Source of the DNA: Thiogranum sp.
GTDB lineage: Bacteria > Pseudomonadota > Gammaproteobacteria > DSM-19610
NCBI GenBank assembly: GCA_030148805.1
Contig: JASBSS010000020.1
Location: forward strand, 18,959-82,958
DNA length: 64,000 nucleotides
Direction of reading: 5' to 3'
Under the pieces are notes generated by a model, which worked only from the letters and a program-made list of their open reading frames with translations, did not search any database and was not told the DNA's origin. A program made the translations under genes and the position numbers. Of the stretch, positions 16,466 through 25,737 are shown piece by piece. The stretch's first letter is position 1. Each line of letters starts with the position of its first letter.

Positions 16466-17005
16466 ATGAGCACTCGGCACAAGAACGAAAGCGTCAGAAC
16501 TGGCGGAGGGAGTGGTATAGGCATTGGGTTGGCAATCGTTGGGTGGTTATGGACAGGTTACGCCACCGCTAACGCGGAGCCGACGTCTTTGGTGATGACA
16601 CAAGATCGGCCGGTGGTCATCGAGGCACCGGGTCCTGCCATCACCCTCAACGATCAAGTGGTAATCAGCAAAAGCAGCGAAACGGTGGTTACGGTATCCG
16701 AGCCCGGCGTGGTGGCTGGCCATTCCGAGCCGGTTGCGGTCGATACGCCCACCGGCGCGGAGGTTGCCGCGAAGGCGCAACCTGCCGAGTCGACGGTCTA
16801 TACCGTGGCGACGGCCGCCGATCCACAGGGATATGATGCCGCCGTGAGCAGAATGCACCCGGTTTCCGCTCCCGCGAGCGGCAGCGGCAAAGCGTTGGCT
16901 GCGGCCAGGGTCGAGAAAGACGGTCCCGCGGTACCCTATGCCCTGGTACTGGCCCTGATCGCGCTCATCGGCCTGGTTCCGGTTTCCCGCCGCAACAACT
17001 ACTGA
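16466..17005 (+). CDS. Small secreted protein with C-terminal sorting-like tail
   Basis: A 179-residue protein not recognised beyond its layout. Residues 1-38 carry a basic start and a hydrophobic stretch (GIGIGLAIVGWLWTGYATANA), a likely signal peptide. The middle is low-complexity, rich in V, A, P, T and E, without cysteines. The last 28 residues have a VP motif, a hydrophobic helix (YALVLALIALIGLVPV) and a basic end (SRRNNY). This three-part layout is that of PEP-CTERM-like exosortase substrates, though the motif is not the usual PEP. It precedes the polysaccharide genes, a common place for such proteins. No exosortase is seen in the window. The link is inference. Confidence 0.65.
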   Translation: MSTRHKNESVRTGGGSGIGIGLAIVGWLWTGYATANAEPTSLVMTQDRPVVIEAPGPAITLNDQVVISKSSETVVTVSEPGVVAGHSEPVAVDTPTGAEVAAKAQPAESTVYTVATAADPQGYDAAVSRMHPVSAPASGSGKALAAARVEKDGPAVPYALVLALIALIGLVPVSRRNNY

Positions 17006-17258
17006 GTCGGGCAGGCCGGGGCGATGGCCGCTCGGCGCTGGCGCGTCCCGTGCGTCCTGGAAAAACACTTCGATTCCCCAATAATTCCCGTTAGACTGGA
17101 CAGTTAAGTCATATTCTAATGATGTCGTTAACCTCTGTGCCTGGCCTGATTCTCGGACCGGATCGGCGGTGCTGTGGGTTCGCGCAGATGAATTGAATAA
17201 GGAAATGCAATGGATGGTGGTCCGGTCGATGCAGTAACATCCCCCCGGATGGGTAGCG

Positions 17259-18899
17259 ATGAATAATCTTCTGGCACTGGTGGCGGCGATGGCGATCAGC
17301 ATGGTGCTGATTCCGCTCATGTCCCGGCTGGCGCCACGTCTGGGGTTGGTGGACCTCCCGAGTCAGCGGAAAGTGCACGCGGCTCCCATTCCCCGCGTCG
17401 GGGGGGTCGGTATCGTGGTCGGCAGCCTGGTGCCGCTGATGCTGTTGCTGGCGCCGGACAAGCTGAGCCAGGCCTATGTGTACGGGGCCTCGGTCTTGTT
17501 TCTGTTCGGACTGTGGGATGACGTGTTCGAAATCGGACACTACCCCAAGTTCATCGGTCAGGTGGCCGCGGCGCTGATAGTGATCCTCTACGGTGACCTT
17601 TACGTCGTGCGCTTTCCCTTCATCCCGGGAGGCGAGATTTCACCCGATCTGGGTATTCCTTTCACCCTGGTCGCCATCGTCGGCATGATCAACGCCATCA
17701 ATCATTCCGATGGGTTGGATGGGCTCGCCGGCGGCGAATCGTTGTTCAGTCTGGGCGCGGTCGGCCTGCTGGCTTTTTTTGTCGCCGGCGGCGAAGGCGC
17801 CTTGACCATCGCCTTTACCGTGATCGGCGGGATTCTGGGTTTTCTGCGCTACAATACCCATCCTGCGCGGGTGTTCATGGGCGACTCGGGCAGTCAATTT
17901 ATCGGTTATACCCTGGCGTTCCTGGCGGTGCTGCTGACGCAGCGGGTTGATGTGAGCCTGAGTCCGTCGGTGGTGTTGTTGCTGTTGGGTCTGCCGATTG
18001 CCGATATTCTGGTGGTGCTGGCCAAGCGGGCCCGTGGCGGCATGAATATCTTTCAGGCAACCCGTAACCATATCCACCACCGGTTGCTGGATCTCGGCTT
18101 CGTGCACCGCGAGTCGGTGATCATCATCTATTCGCTGCAAATGATATTCGTGACCACCGGCGCCGTTTTGCGCCTGGAGTCGGATTATCTCATCACGGGA
18201 GTGTATCTGACCTATTGCGTGGCTATCTTTGGCGCCATCAACCTGGCCGAACGCAGCGGCTGGAAGTTGCAGCGTACGCCGGGCGATCAGACCAAGGTCA
18301 TGGCCCACGAGCTGCTCAAGCATCTGCTTGTTGTCCTGCCGCGGCGTTTTCTGGCGATCAGCATCCCGTTCTTTCTCATGGGGGCGAGTCTGTTCGTCGA
18401 GTCGGTGCCCGAGGACTTCGCCAAGATGTCTTCGTTGGTGGCGGCGCTGATTCTGCTGGATCTGTTTGTCGGCAGCGGCCAGCACTCGATCATGCGCCGG
18501 GCGCTGATCTACATCATCGCCGCCCAGGTGGGTTACCTCTGGGTCAGCTACCGGCCGGACTACTGGGAAGGCTATGGCGACGTCGGCGAAGCGGTGTTTT
18601 TCAGCCTGATTGCGCTGGCTTTCACTGCGGCGGTGAAATTTTCGCCGCGCCGGCGAAAAATCGAGTTTGAATTGACCGCCACGGATTATCTGGTGGCTTT
18701 CTGTCTGCTGGCGGTGCTGATCATTTCCCGCGGCCATCTCTGGGGCAGCGGCAGCGTGACCTTTGTGGTGCAGATGATTATCGTGTTTTATGCCTGCGAA
18801 CTGTTGATTACGGAAAAACGCGGCGGCTGGAGCTGGTTGAGTCTGGGCTCCATGATCGCCGGTATCGTCCTCGGGGTCCGCGGACTGTTGTTAACTTGA
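17259..18899 (+). CDS. Polyprenyl-phosphate sugar-1-phosphate transferase (WecA/MraY family) with extra C-terminal membrane domain
   Basis: A 546-residue multi-spanning membrane enzyme expected to start repeat-unit synthesis by moving a sugar-1-phosphate (GlcNAc-1-P in WecA) onto undecaprenyl phosphate. Family motifs: KVHAAPIPRVGGVGI, FGLWDDVFEIG (the DD pair), INHSDGLDGLAGG, FMGDSGSQFIGY and the HIHHRLLDLGF histidine motif near residue 270. The catalytic part ends by about residue 350. A further ~190 residues add about five hydrophobic segments (from AISIPFFLMGASLF to the C-terminus), longer than WecA. It is probably the first gene of the rfbG-rfbF transcription unit, with only 13 bp to the next gene. 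Confidence 0.9.
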   Translation: MNNLLALVAAMAISMVLIPLMSRLAPRLGLVDLPSQRKVHAAPIPRVGGVGIVVGSLVPLMLLLAPDKLSQAYVYGASVLFLFGLWDDVFEIGHYPKFIGQVAAALIVILYGDLYVVRFPFIPGGEISPDLGIPFTLVAIVGMINAINHSDGLDGLAGGESLFSLGAVGLLAFFVAGGEGALTIAFTVIGGILGFLRYNTHPARVFMGDSGSQFIGYTLAFLAVLLTQRVDVSLSPSVVLLLLGLPIADILVVLAKRARGGMNIFQATRNHIHHRLLDLGFVHRESVIIIYSLQMIFVTTGAVLRLESDYLITGVYLTYCVAIFGAINLAERSGWKLQRTPGDQTKVMAHELLKHLLVVLPRRFLAISIPFFLMGASLFVESVPEDFAKMSSLVAALILLDLFVGSGQHSIMRRALIYIIAAQVGYLWVSYRPDYWEGYGDVGEAVFFSLIALAFTAAVKFSPRRRKIEFELTATDYLVAFCLLAVLIISRGHLWGSGSVTFVVQMIIVFYACELLITEKRGGWSWLSLGSMIAGIVLGVRGLLLT

Positions 18900-18912
18900 T
18901 CGGGTAGGGAGT

Positions 18913-20001
18913 ATGACTCCGGAATTCTGGCGCGACAAAAGAGTATTCTTGACCGGCCACACCGGCTTCAAGGGAGGCTGGTTGTCGCTTTGGCTGCAGC
19001 ACATGGGGGCCGAGGTTTGCGGCTACGCGTTATCCGCCCCGACCGAACCCAGTTTGTTCCAGGTCGCCGGGGTCGCCGACGGTATGCGCTCGGTGTCCGG
19101 CGACGTGCGCGATCTGGCGGCGCTGGAGCAGGCTATCGCCGAGCACCAGCCGCAGATCGTGGTGCATATGGCGGCCCAGTCGCTGGTGCGGCATTCCTAT
19201 GCGCATCCGGTCGAGACCTACGCCACCAACGTGATGGGCACGGTCAACCTGTTCGAGGCGTTACGCCGGTGCGCCAGCGCGCGCGTGATTCTCAATATCA
19301 CCAGTGACAAGTGCTACGAGAACCGCGAATGGCTGTGGGGATACCGGGAAAACGAGGCCATGGGCGGGCATGATCCTTACTCCAGCAGCAAGGGTTGCGC
19401 GGAACTGGTCACGGCGGCCTACCGGCAGTCGTATTTTGCGACGGCCGACAGTCCCTCGGTCCTGGCCAGTGCGCGTGCCGGCAACGTCATCGGCGGCGGT
19501 GACTGGGCCACCGACCGCTTGATTCCCGACATGATCCGGGCATTCCTGGAGGATCAGGCGGTGATCATTCGTAATCCTCACGCAATACGTCCCTGGCAGC
19601 ATGTGCTCGAGCCTCTGAGCGGATACCTGAGATTGATCGAGTGCCTCTGGGAATCGGGCCAGACGTATGCGGGTGGATGGAACTTCGGTCCCGCCGATCA
19701 AGACGCGCGGCCGGTGCGTTGGATAGTCGAGAGAATGATCGATTTGTGGGGCGATAGTGCTCGTTACGAGCTGGATTCCCGAGAACACGTGCACGAAGCC
19801 GGATACCTCAAGCTGGACAGCTCCCAGGCACGGGCGCGGCTTGGTTGGAAGCCGCAGCTGGATCTGGGGCAGGCCCTGGAATGGCTGACGGATTGGTATC
19901 GGGCGTATCGGGAAGGCGACAATATGCGCGCTGTAACGCTGGCGCAGATCGAATCTTACCAGGCCCGGTGTGGCGGGCAGAGACAGGAAGCCTCATCGTG
20001 A
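18913..20001 (+). CDS. rfbG: CDP-glucose 4,6-dehydratase
   Basis: A 362-residue NAD-dependent extended short-chain dehydrogenase that converts CDP-glucose to CDP-4-keto-6-deoxyglucose. The nucleotide motif GHTGFKGGWLSLWL is characteristic of RfbG/DdhB rather than RmlB. NITSDKCYENREWLWGYRE and the catalytic YSSSKGCAEL (YxxxK) also fit, as does NVIGGGDWATDRLIPD. Length is as expected. Its partner rfbF lies downstream in the same direction. The TGA stop overlaps the GTG of the epimerase gene. Confidence 0.95.
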   Translation: MTPEFWRDKRVFLTGHTGFKGGWLSLWLQHMGAEVCGYALSAPTEPSLFQVAGVADGMRSVSGDVRDLAALEQAIAEHQPQIVVHMAAQSLVRHSYAHPVETYATNVMGTVNLFEALRRCASARVILNITSDKCYENREWLWGYRENEAMGGHDPYSSSKGCAELVTAAYRQSYFATADSPSVLASARAGNVIGGGDWATDRLIPDMIRAFLEDQAVIIRNPHAIRPWQHVLEPLSGYLRLIECLWESGQTYAGGWNFGPADQDARPVRWIVERMIDLWGDSARYELDSREHVHEAGYLKLDSSQARARLGWKPQLDLGQALEWLTDWYRAYREGDNMRAVTLAQIESYQARCGGQRQEASS

Positions 20002-20534
20002 AATTCACGCAAACGCCCTTGGGCGGCGCCTACATTGTCGACATCGAACCGCGCGAGGACGAACGGGGCTATTTCGCCCGTGTCTGGTGCGCCGGCGAAA
20101 TCGAGGCCCAGGGGCTGAATCCCGCGCTGCTGCAGTGCAATATCGCCTACAACAAGCGCAAGGGGATCCTGCGCGGCATGCACTATCAGCGCGCTCCGTG
20201 GGCGGAAGTGAAGCTGGTCAGGTGTACCCGTGGCGCTGTCTATGATGTGATCGTCGATCTGCGCGAGGATTCACCCACCCGGCTGCAATGGACGGGCGTG
20301 GAGCTGACCCAGGATAATCACCGCATGTTGTACGTGCCGGAAGGTTTCGCCCACGGGTACGTGACGCTGGAGGATGACAGCGAGCTGTTCTACCAAGTCT
20401 CGCAGGTTTACACTCCCGCGGCCGAGGGTGGTCTGCGCTGGAACGATCCGGCGGTCGGCATCGAATGGCCGGAGGTTGGTGAGTTGCTGATTTCTCCCAA
20501 GGACCGCGCCTGGCCATTGTTGGAAAACGCGTAG
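19998..20534 (+). CDS. RfbC-type NDP-4-keto-6-deoxysugar 3,5-epimerase
   Basis: A 178-residue cupin-fold epimerase. It shows the RmlC family blocks DERGYFARVWC, CNIAYNKRKGILRGMHYQ (with the active-site His), GAVYDVIVDLR and LYVPEGFAHGYVTLED (active-site Tyr/Phe and His). The start is a GTG in a GTGA overlap with rfbG, so translation is probably coupled. In dTDP-rhamnose synthesis this enzyme acts on dTDP-4-keto-6-deoxyglucose. Here all its neighbours belong to a CDP-sugar route, so a CDP-linked substrate (as with AscE-type epimerases) is inferred. Confidence 0.9.
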   Translation: MKFTQTPLGGAYIVDIEPREDERGYFARVWCAGEIEAQGLNPALLQCNIAYNKRKGILRGMHYQRAPWAEVKLVRCTRGAVYDVIVDLREDSPTRLQWTGVELTQDNHRMLYVPEGFAHGYVTLEDDSELFYQVSQVYTPAAEGGLRWNDPAVGIEWPEVGELLISPKDRAWPLLENA

Positions 20535-20550
20535 AGGAGACCGCTGGCTC

Positions 20551-21831
20551 ATGATTGTTCTGGATAAAGCGCTGCAGGAACGGCAACGGGAGCAGCGACC
20601 GATCAAGGTGGCGATGGTCGGTGCCGGCTATATGGGACGCGGGCTGGCCTTGCAGTTGCTGCGCTATACGCCGGGCATGCAGTTGGTGGCGATCGCCAAC
20701 CGCACCGTTGCCGAAGCCGAAAGAGCCTACCGGGAAGCCGGCGCGGAAAATGTGCAACGCGTGGACAGTGTCTCGGCGCTCGAGTCGCAAGTGCGCAAGG
20801 GCGCCTATGCGGTGACCGATGACGCGCTGGCGGTATGTCAGGCCGGGGGCATCGACGCGATCATCGAGGTCACCGGTGAGATAGAGTTCGGCGCTCGCGT
20901 GGTGATGCACGCGATCGAGCATGGCAAACACGTGGTGCTGATGAACGCCGAACTCGATGCCACGCTGGGGCCCATTCTCAAGGTTTATGCCGACCGCGCG
21001 GGTGTGGTCATCTCCAACGCCGATGGCGACCAGCCGGGCGTTATCATGAACCTGTTCCGTTATGTCCAGGGCATCGGCTGCAGACCGGTGCTGGCGGGAA
21101 ACATGAAAGGCCTGCAGGATGCCTATCGGACGCCGGAAACGCAAAAGGGGTTTGCCGAGAAATACGGCCAGAAGGCCCACATGGTGACTTCCTTCGCCGA
21201 TGGTTCCAAGATTTCCATGGAGATGGCCGTGGTGGCCAACGCCACGGGCTTCAAGGTGGCCAAACGGGGCATGCTCGGCCCCGCTTGTGAGCACGTCAAC
21301 CAGGCCGCTGAGAAGTTTCCCCATGAACGTATGCTCGCGGGCGGTCTGGTCGACTATGTGTTGGGCGCGCAGCCGGGAGGCGGCGTGTTCGTCATCGGCT
21401 ATAACGAGGATCCGATTCAGCAGGGGTATCTGAATTATTACAAAATGGGCGAAGGTCCTTTTTACGTGTTCTATACGCCTTATCATCTGTGTCACTTCGA
21501 GGCGCCGACGAGCGTGGCGCGCGCGGTGTTGTATCAGGACGCGACCACCGCGCCGCTGGCAGGGCCGGTGGTGGAAGTGCTCACGGCGGCAAAGAAGGAT
21601 ATGAAGGCGGGCGAGGTCCTGGACGGCATCGGCCGGTTTACCAGCTATGGTCTGGCGGACAATGCCGAAGTCTGCCAGGCACAACATTTGTTGCCCCTCG
21701 GACTGTCCGAAGGCTGTAAACTCAGGCGCGATGTCAGACGGGACGACGTGCTGACCTATGAAGACGTGGTACTTCCGCAAGGCCGGTTGTGCGACCGGCT
21801 GCGTAAGGAACAGGACGATTACTTCAGCTGA
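20551..21831 (+). CDS. NAD(P)-dependent oxidoreductase with homoserine-dehydrogenase-like fold and SAF domain
   Basis: A 426-residue enzyme. A Rossmann domain starts at VAMVGAGYMGRGLALQLL (about residue 23). IEVTGEIEFGARVVMHAI, GKHVVLMNAELD and NADGDQPGVIMNL follow, the pattern of homoserine-dehydrogenase-like proteins. The C-terminal ~70 residues (TAAKKDMKAGEVLDGIGRFT... CQAQHLLPLGLSEG) form a SAF domain, seen in sugar-acid and sialate-related enzymes. Inside this CDP-sugar operon it probably reduces or oxidises a keto-sugar intermediate, and may replace the missing 4-ketoreductase. The reaction is not established. Confidence 0.8.
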   Translation: MIVLDKALQERQREQRPIKVAMVGAGYMGRGLALQLLRYTPGMQLVAIANRTVAEAERAYREAGAENVQRVDSVSALESQVRKGAYAVTDDALAVCQAGGIDAIIEVTGEIEFGARVVMHAIEHGKHVVLMNAELDATLGPILKVYADRAGVVISNADGDQPGVIMNLFRYVQGIGCRPVLAGNMKGLQDAYRTPETQKGFAEKYGQKAHMVTSFADGSKISMEMAVVANATGFKVAKRGMLGPACEHVNQAAEKFPHERMLAGGLVDYVLGAQPGGGVFVIGYNEDPIQQGYLNYYKMGEGPFYVFYTPYHLCHFEAPTSVARAVLYQDATTAPLAGPVVEVLTAAKKDMKAGEVLDGIGRFTSYGLADNAEVCQAQHLLPLGLSEGCKLRRDVRRDDVLTYEDVVLPQGRLCDRLRKEQDDYFS

Positions 21832-21865
21832 CGGAAGCGATAGGCGTGACCTTGAAGGCGGGAAG

Positions 21866-22705
21866 ATGAAAAAACCGGCGTGGTTGGTCGGCACGGTAAT
21901 CCCCGCGCTGGCTGTCTTGCAAGGGGTCAAGAAAACCCAGGTGTTTCTCCTGGGGACGCAGCGATCCGGCACTACGTTGTTGACGGACGTGCTGGGCAGG
22001 GCGCCCTTGTGCCGCGCCTATCACGAGGCTGATGAGCAGGTGATGCGGGACATGCGCCTTCGGGAGCCTGCGGCGGTGGAAAAGGTGATCGACAGCGAGT
22101 GCCGTCCGATCCTGGTATTCAAGCCTATCAACGACAGCCAATACGCCACCGAGCTGCTGGACACCTACGCAAACCCTAAGGTCGTGTGGATTTACCGGGA
22201 TTACAATGACGTGGTGAACTCGGCCTTGGTCAAATGGGCTCATTGGCAGCGCCAGATAGTCACCTGGGTTTGCGAACATTATGCCGACGAGCCCGGTCCC
22301 CTGGACGAGCCCTTTAAATGGTATGCGATCTATCGCGAGCGCATGAGCCGCGCTACCCTGCAGGCGGTCAGCGCGTGTATCGAGGAGGGCATCACGGATG
22401 CCGAAGGCGCCGCTCTCCTATGGTACATGCGTAACAAACTGTATTTCGATCAGCAATTGCGGGAGCACGACAAATGCCTGATCGCCAGGTATGAGGATAT
22501 GGTCAGCAGACCCGAGGTCCATATCGCCCGGATTTTTGATTTCATCGGCTGCGCGTTCAAGAACGACTATGTCGGTGATGTGCGTACCACGTCGATTTCA
22601 CGCAAGCAGCCCCCGATGCTCGGCCAGTCGGTAAGAGAGCTTTGCGACGGGCTGCAAAGCGAGCTCGATAACGCCTATGAACAACAGTCAGGAGCATATT
22701 TGTGA
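21866..22705 (+). CDS. Sulfotransferase family protein
   Basis: A 279-residue PAPS-dependent sulfotransferase-like protein. The 5'-phosphosulfate loop is [13 protein letters not shown] (about residues 25-37) and the 3'-phosphate region is [22 protein letters not shown] 21866 is preferred (GGCGGGAAG upstream); the open frame begins earlier inside the previous gene. The stop overlaps the rfbF GTG. It is one of four sulfotransferase-type genes in the window and is embedded between CDP-sugar genes, suggesting that the sugar product or the finished polymer is sulfated. Confidence 0.82.
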   Translation: MKKPAWLVGTVIPALAVLQGVKKTQVFLLGTQRSGTTLLTDVLGRAPLCRAYHEADEQVMRDMRLREPAAVEKVIDSECRPILVFKPINDSQYATELLDTYANPKVVWIYRDYNDVVNSALVKWAHWQRQIVTWVCEHYADEPGPLDEPFKWYAIYRERMSRATLQAVSACIEEGITDAEGAALLWYMRNKLYFDQQLREHDKCLIARYEDMVSRPEVHIARIFDFIGCAFKNDYVGDVRTTSISRKQPPMLGQSVRELCDGLQSELDNAYEQQSGAYL

Positions 22706-23475
22706 AAGCGGTGATCTTGGCGGGTGGTTTCGGCACCCGAATCAGCGAGGAAAGCACCATAAAGCCAAAGCCGATGGTGGAGATAGGCGGGAAACCCATC
22801 CTCTGGCATATCATGAAGATTTACTCCGCGCATGGAATCAACGACTTCATCATATGCTGCGGCTACAAGTCCTACGTCATCAAGGAATACTTTTCCAACT
22901 ATTACCTGCATTGCGCGGATGTGACTTTCGATCTGGAGCACAACAAGATGGATGTCCACACCACCAACGCCGAGCCCTGGCGGGTCACACTGGTGGAAAC
23001 CGGCGACGAGACCATGACCGGGGGGCGCTTGAAGCGGGTGCGTGAGCATCTGGACGACGAAGCGTTCTGTTTCACCTATGGCGACGGCGTTTCCAGTGTT
23101 AATATCACCGAGCTGATAGCCTTCCACCGTTCGCAAGGGATGCTTGCGACGCTTACCGCGGTGCAGCCGCCAGGACGCTTCGGGGCTTTCAGGCTGGAAC
23201 ACGGTGACGCCAGGATCGGGTCGTTCAAAGAGAAGCCGGATGGGGATGGCGCCTGGATCAACAGCGGCTTTTTTGTGCTGGAGCCGCAGGTGATCGACTA
23301 TATCGAGGGCGACGCGACCAGCTGGGAAAAGGAACCGATGGAAACGCTGGCCAACGAAGGGCAGTTGTCCGCCTATCGCCACAAGGGGTTCTGGCAGCCG
23401 ATGGATACCCTGCGCGACAAGCACGTCCTGGAGGATTTGTGGCATAGTGGCAAGGCGCCGTGGAAGATCTGGTGA
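22702..23475 (+). CDS. rfbF: Glucose-1-phosphate cytidylyltransferase
   Basis: A 257-residue nucleotidyltransferase making CDP-glucose from glucose-1-phosphate and CTP, the substrate of RfbG. The N-terminus [19 protein letters not shown] with [19 protein letters not shown] is the RfbF signature. [30 protein letters not shown] and [14 protein letters not shown] complete the family pattern. GTG start in a GTGA overlap with the sulfotransferase gene. Normal length. Confidence 0.96.
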   Translation: MKAVILAGGFGTRISEESTIKPKPMVEIGGKPILWHIMKIYSAHGINDFIICCGYKSYVIKEYFSNYYLHCADVTFDLEHNKMDVHTTNAEPWRVTLVETGDETMTGGRLKRVREHLDDEAFCFTYGDGVSSVNITELIAFHRSQGMLATLTAVQPPGRFGAFRLEHGDARIGSFKEKPDGDGAWINSGFFVLEPQVIDYIEGDATSWEKEPMETLANEGQLSAYRHKGFWQPMDTLRDKHVLEDLWHSGKAPWKIW

Positions 23476-23526
23476 GCGGAATTGGGCGCTTCGAGGCGTC
23501 GTCGAAATAGGATTCGGGAGCGATAG

Positions 23527-24366
23527 ATGGCGGGTGCAGGACAGAGAAACGAGGACGTGACGGTTATCGAACCGGCCAGTGGCTGGGAGTTTCCCGATTT
23601 CAAGGAACTGCGCGCCTACCAGGACCTGTTTTATTTCCTGGTGTGGCGGGATATCAAGGTGCTCTACGCCCAGACGGTACTGGGTTTTGCCTGGGCGATA
23701 CTCAATCCGCTGATCCAGATCGTCATCTTCAGCGTGATTTTCGGCAAGGTGGCCAAGATACCCACCGATGGCATCCCCTACGTCCTGTTCTCCACCGTGG
23801 CGATCATACCCTGGACCTACATGGCCGAGTCGATGAACGCCTCCAGCCAGAGTCTGGTAACCGGCCAGAACATGCTGGGCAAGGTTTATTTTCCGCGTCT
23901 GGTCTATCCGATCACCCCGATCCTGGCGAAGCTCGTGGACTTCGCCATTTCGCTGCTCCTGCTGGTGGCGGTGATGGTCTACTACCGCATCGAGCCGACG
24001 CTGAATCTCCTGTATCTGCCGCTGATGATCGTGCTGATGATGATGGTGCCGGCCAGTATCGGTCTGTGGTTGTCGGCGCTGGCGATTCGTTATCGCGATG
24101 TAAAATTCGCCATGCCGTTCGTCATCCGCATGCTGATCTACTCCGCGCCCATTCTGTATACGGCCTCGTCCATACCCGACGAGTACCGGTTTTTGTATTC
24201 GCTCAATCCCATCGTCGCCGTGGTCGAGGGTTATCGCGCCTGCCTGCTCGGTCTGCCCATGCCCTGGGAGTACATAGCGCCCGGCGCGGTCACCGTGTCA
24301 TTGTTGCTGATATTCGGTGCGATCTATTTCAGGCGGATGGAGCGCGTGTTCGTCGACGTCATCTGA
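23527..24366 (+). CDS. wzm: ABC-2 type polysaccharide exporter permease (Wzm)
   Basis: A 279-residue inner-membrane permease with about six hydrophobic segments. The cytoplasmic start has the typical FKELRAYQDLFYFLVWRDIKVLY segment followed by QTVLGFAWAILNPLIQIVIFSVIFG, a strong Wzm/TagG/KpsM hallmark. The end shows LNPIVAVVEGYRACLLG. It moves lipid-linked glycans across the membrane with the ATPase Wzt. The partner wzt lies directly downstream but on the opposite strand, so the two cannot share one message. Confidence 0.93.
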   Translation: MAGAGQRNEDVTVIEPASGWEFPDFKELRAYQDLFYFLVWRDIKVLYAQTVLGFAWAILNPLIQIVIFSVIFGKVAKIPTDGIPYVLFSTVAIIPWTYMAESMNASSQSLVTGQNMLGKVYFPRLVYPITPILAKLVDFAISLLLLVAVMVYYRIEPTLNLLYLPLMIVLMMMVPASIGLWLSALAIRYRDVKFAMPFVIRMLIYSAPILYTASSIPDEYRFLYSLNPIVAVVEGYRACLLGLPMPWEYIAPGAVTVSLLLIFGAIYFRRMERVFVDVI

Positions 24367-24387
24367 GCGGATCGGCCAAGGACAGCC

Positions 24388-25713
24388 TCAATCGCTGAAT
24401 TCGGTTTCCCATTTCAGCAGCGGCCGCACCACGCCGCTGAGCTCCTTCGCCCAGTCGCCGCGCGCCGAGTCGCCTTCCATGCTGTCGACCACGTGGAAGC
24501 TCACGGTTTCCTGTTCCCAGAACTGGACCTCCTTGTAGGGCTGCAAGGTCACCATGCCGGCGTTGATGAAGAAACCGCCTTCGGCCAGGAAGTTCCCCGG
24601 AATCCAGGCGGTTGCCACGTAAGTGCCTTTTGGTCGCTTTTTGTTTCGCCAGGCCGGGTCCAGGTCGAGGCTGACGAAGGCGCAGACCCCCTCTTCGTTG
24701 ATGACATCGATATGAGGCAGGAGGGTGAAACCCTCGGTGACCACATCGAAGGTCATTTCCACGCCCACCGGTTTGCGGATATCGCTCGAGGCCGCGGTTT
24801 CGCCGTTCTCCTGCTTGATGCGCATGCGGCGTAACTTGACTACATTGGCGCCGGGAGCGGAGCCGTTGTCGGGCCAGGAGCGTTCGGCGGCGGTGTCGCT
24901 GCCCTCGTGCATGTATTTGGCCACGATGTCGTGTGCCGGGCCGTCGTCGGCCATCTGACCGTTCTTGAGCATGATCACCCGTTCGCACAAGCGGGTGACC
25001 GCGGGCATGTTATGGGAGACGAAAAACACCGTGCGACCCTCGCTGCCGACGTCCTGCATCTTGTTCAGGCATTTTTCCTGAAACGCCGCGTCGCCCACGG
25101 CCAGGACCTCGTCGACGATCAGTATCTCCGGTTCCAGGTGTGCGGCGACCGCAAACGCCAGTCTTACCCGCATACCGCTGGAATAGCGCTTTACCGGTGT
25201 GTCGAGAAATTTCTCCACGCCCGAGAATTCGACGATCTCGTCGAATTTTCGGTCGACTTCCTTTTTTCGCATTCCCAGGATGGTGCCGTTGAGATAGACG
25301 TTTTCACGCCCTGTCAGCTCGTTGTGAAAGCCGGTTCCCACTTCGAGCAGGCTGGAGGTGCGACCGTGGATTTCCACCCGCCCGCGCGCCGGCGGCGTGA
25401 TTCTGGAGAGAATCTTCAACAAGGTGGACTTTCCCGCCCCGTTGCGACCGATGATGCCGACCACCTCGCCATGATTCACCTCGAAGGACACGTTTCTCAG
25501 CGCCCAGAGCACGTTGGGATCGGTCGAGGCCTCGGGATTGTCGAAGTCCAGGTCGGAGAAGTTGTACAAGGACCGGTATTTTCGGTAGTTGGTCAGCGGA
25601 CTCTTCACGGCGTCGACCAGGGATTTCAGTAACGAGTCCTGGGCATCCTCCTTGGCGCCGAGTCGGTAGACCTTGCTGACGTTGTCCACCTTGATCGCGA
25701 TGTTAGTTGACAT
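24388..25713 (-). CDS. wzt: ABC polysaccharide exporter ATPase with C-terminal substrate-binding domain (Wzt)
   Basis: A 441-residue protein. The ATPase domain (1-255) has Walker [15 protein letters not shown], signature [14 protein letters not shown], Walker [13 protein letters not shown] and the switch His in FFVSHNM. The C-terminal ~160 residues form a beta-rich Wzt_C-type domain ([20 protein letters not shown] ... [18 protein letters not shown]), which in O9a-type systems binds the capped glycan end. This suggests export of a chain with a modified non-reducing end. ATG 25713 has GAGGAAA upstream. It converges on wzm with 21 bp between the stops and lies 24 bp after a GT2 gene on its own strand. 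Confidence 0.94.
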   Translation of the reverse strand: MSTNIAIKVDNVSKVYRLGAKEDAQDSLLKSLVDAVKSPLTNYRKYRSLYNFSDLDFDNPEASTDPNVLWALRNVSFEVNHGEVVGIIGRNGAGKSTLLKILSRITPPARGRVEIHGRTSSLLEVGTGFHNELTGRENVYLNGTILGMRKKEVDRKFDEIVEFSGVEKFLDTPVKRYSSGMRVRLAFAVAAHLEPEILIVDEVLAVGDAAFQEKCLNKMQDVGSEGRTVFFVSHNMPAVTRLCERVIMLKNGQMADDGPAHDIVAKYMHEGSDTAAERSWPDNGSAPGANVVKLRRMRIKQENGETAASSDIRKPVGVEMTFDVVTEGFTLLPHIDVINEEGVCAFVSLDLDPAWRNKKRPKGTYVATAWIPGNFLAEGGFFINAGMVTLQPYKEVQFWEQETVSFHVVDSMEGDSARGDWAKELSGVVRPLLKWETEFSD

Positions 25714-25737
25714 ATTTTCCTCGTGAATGGACGTGGA

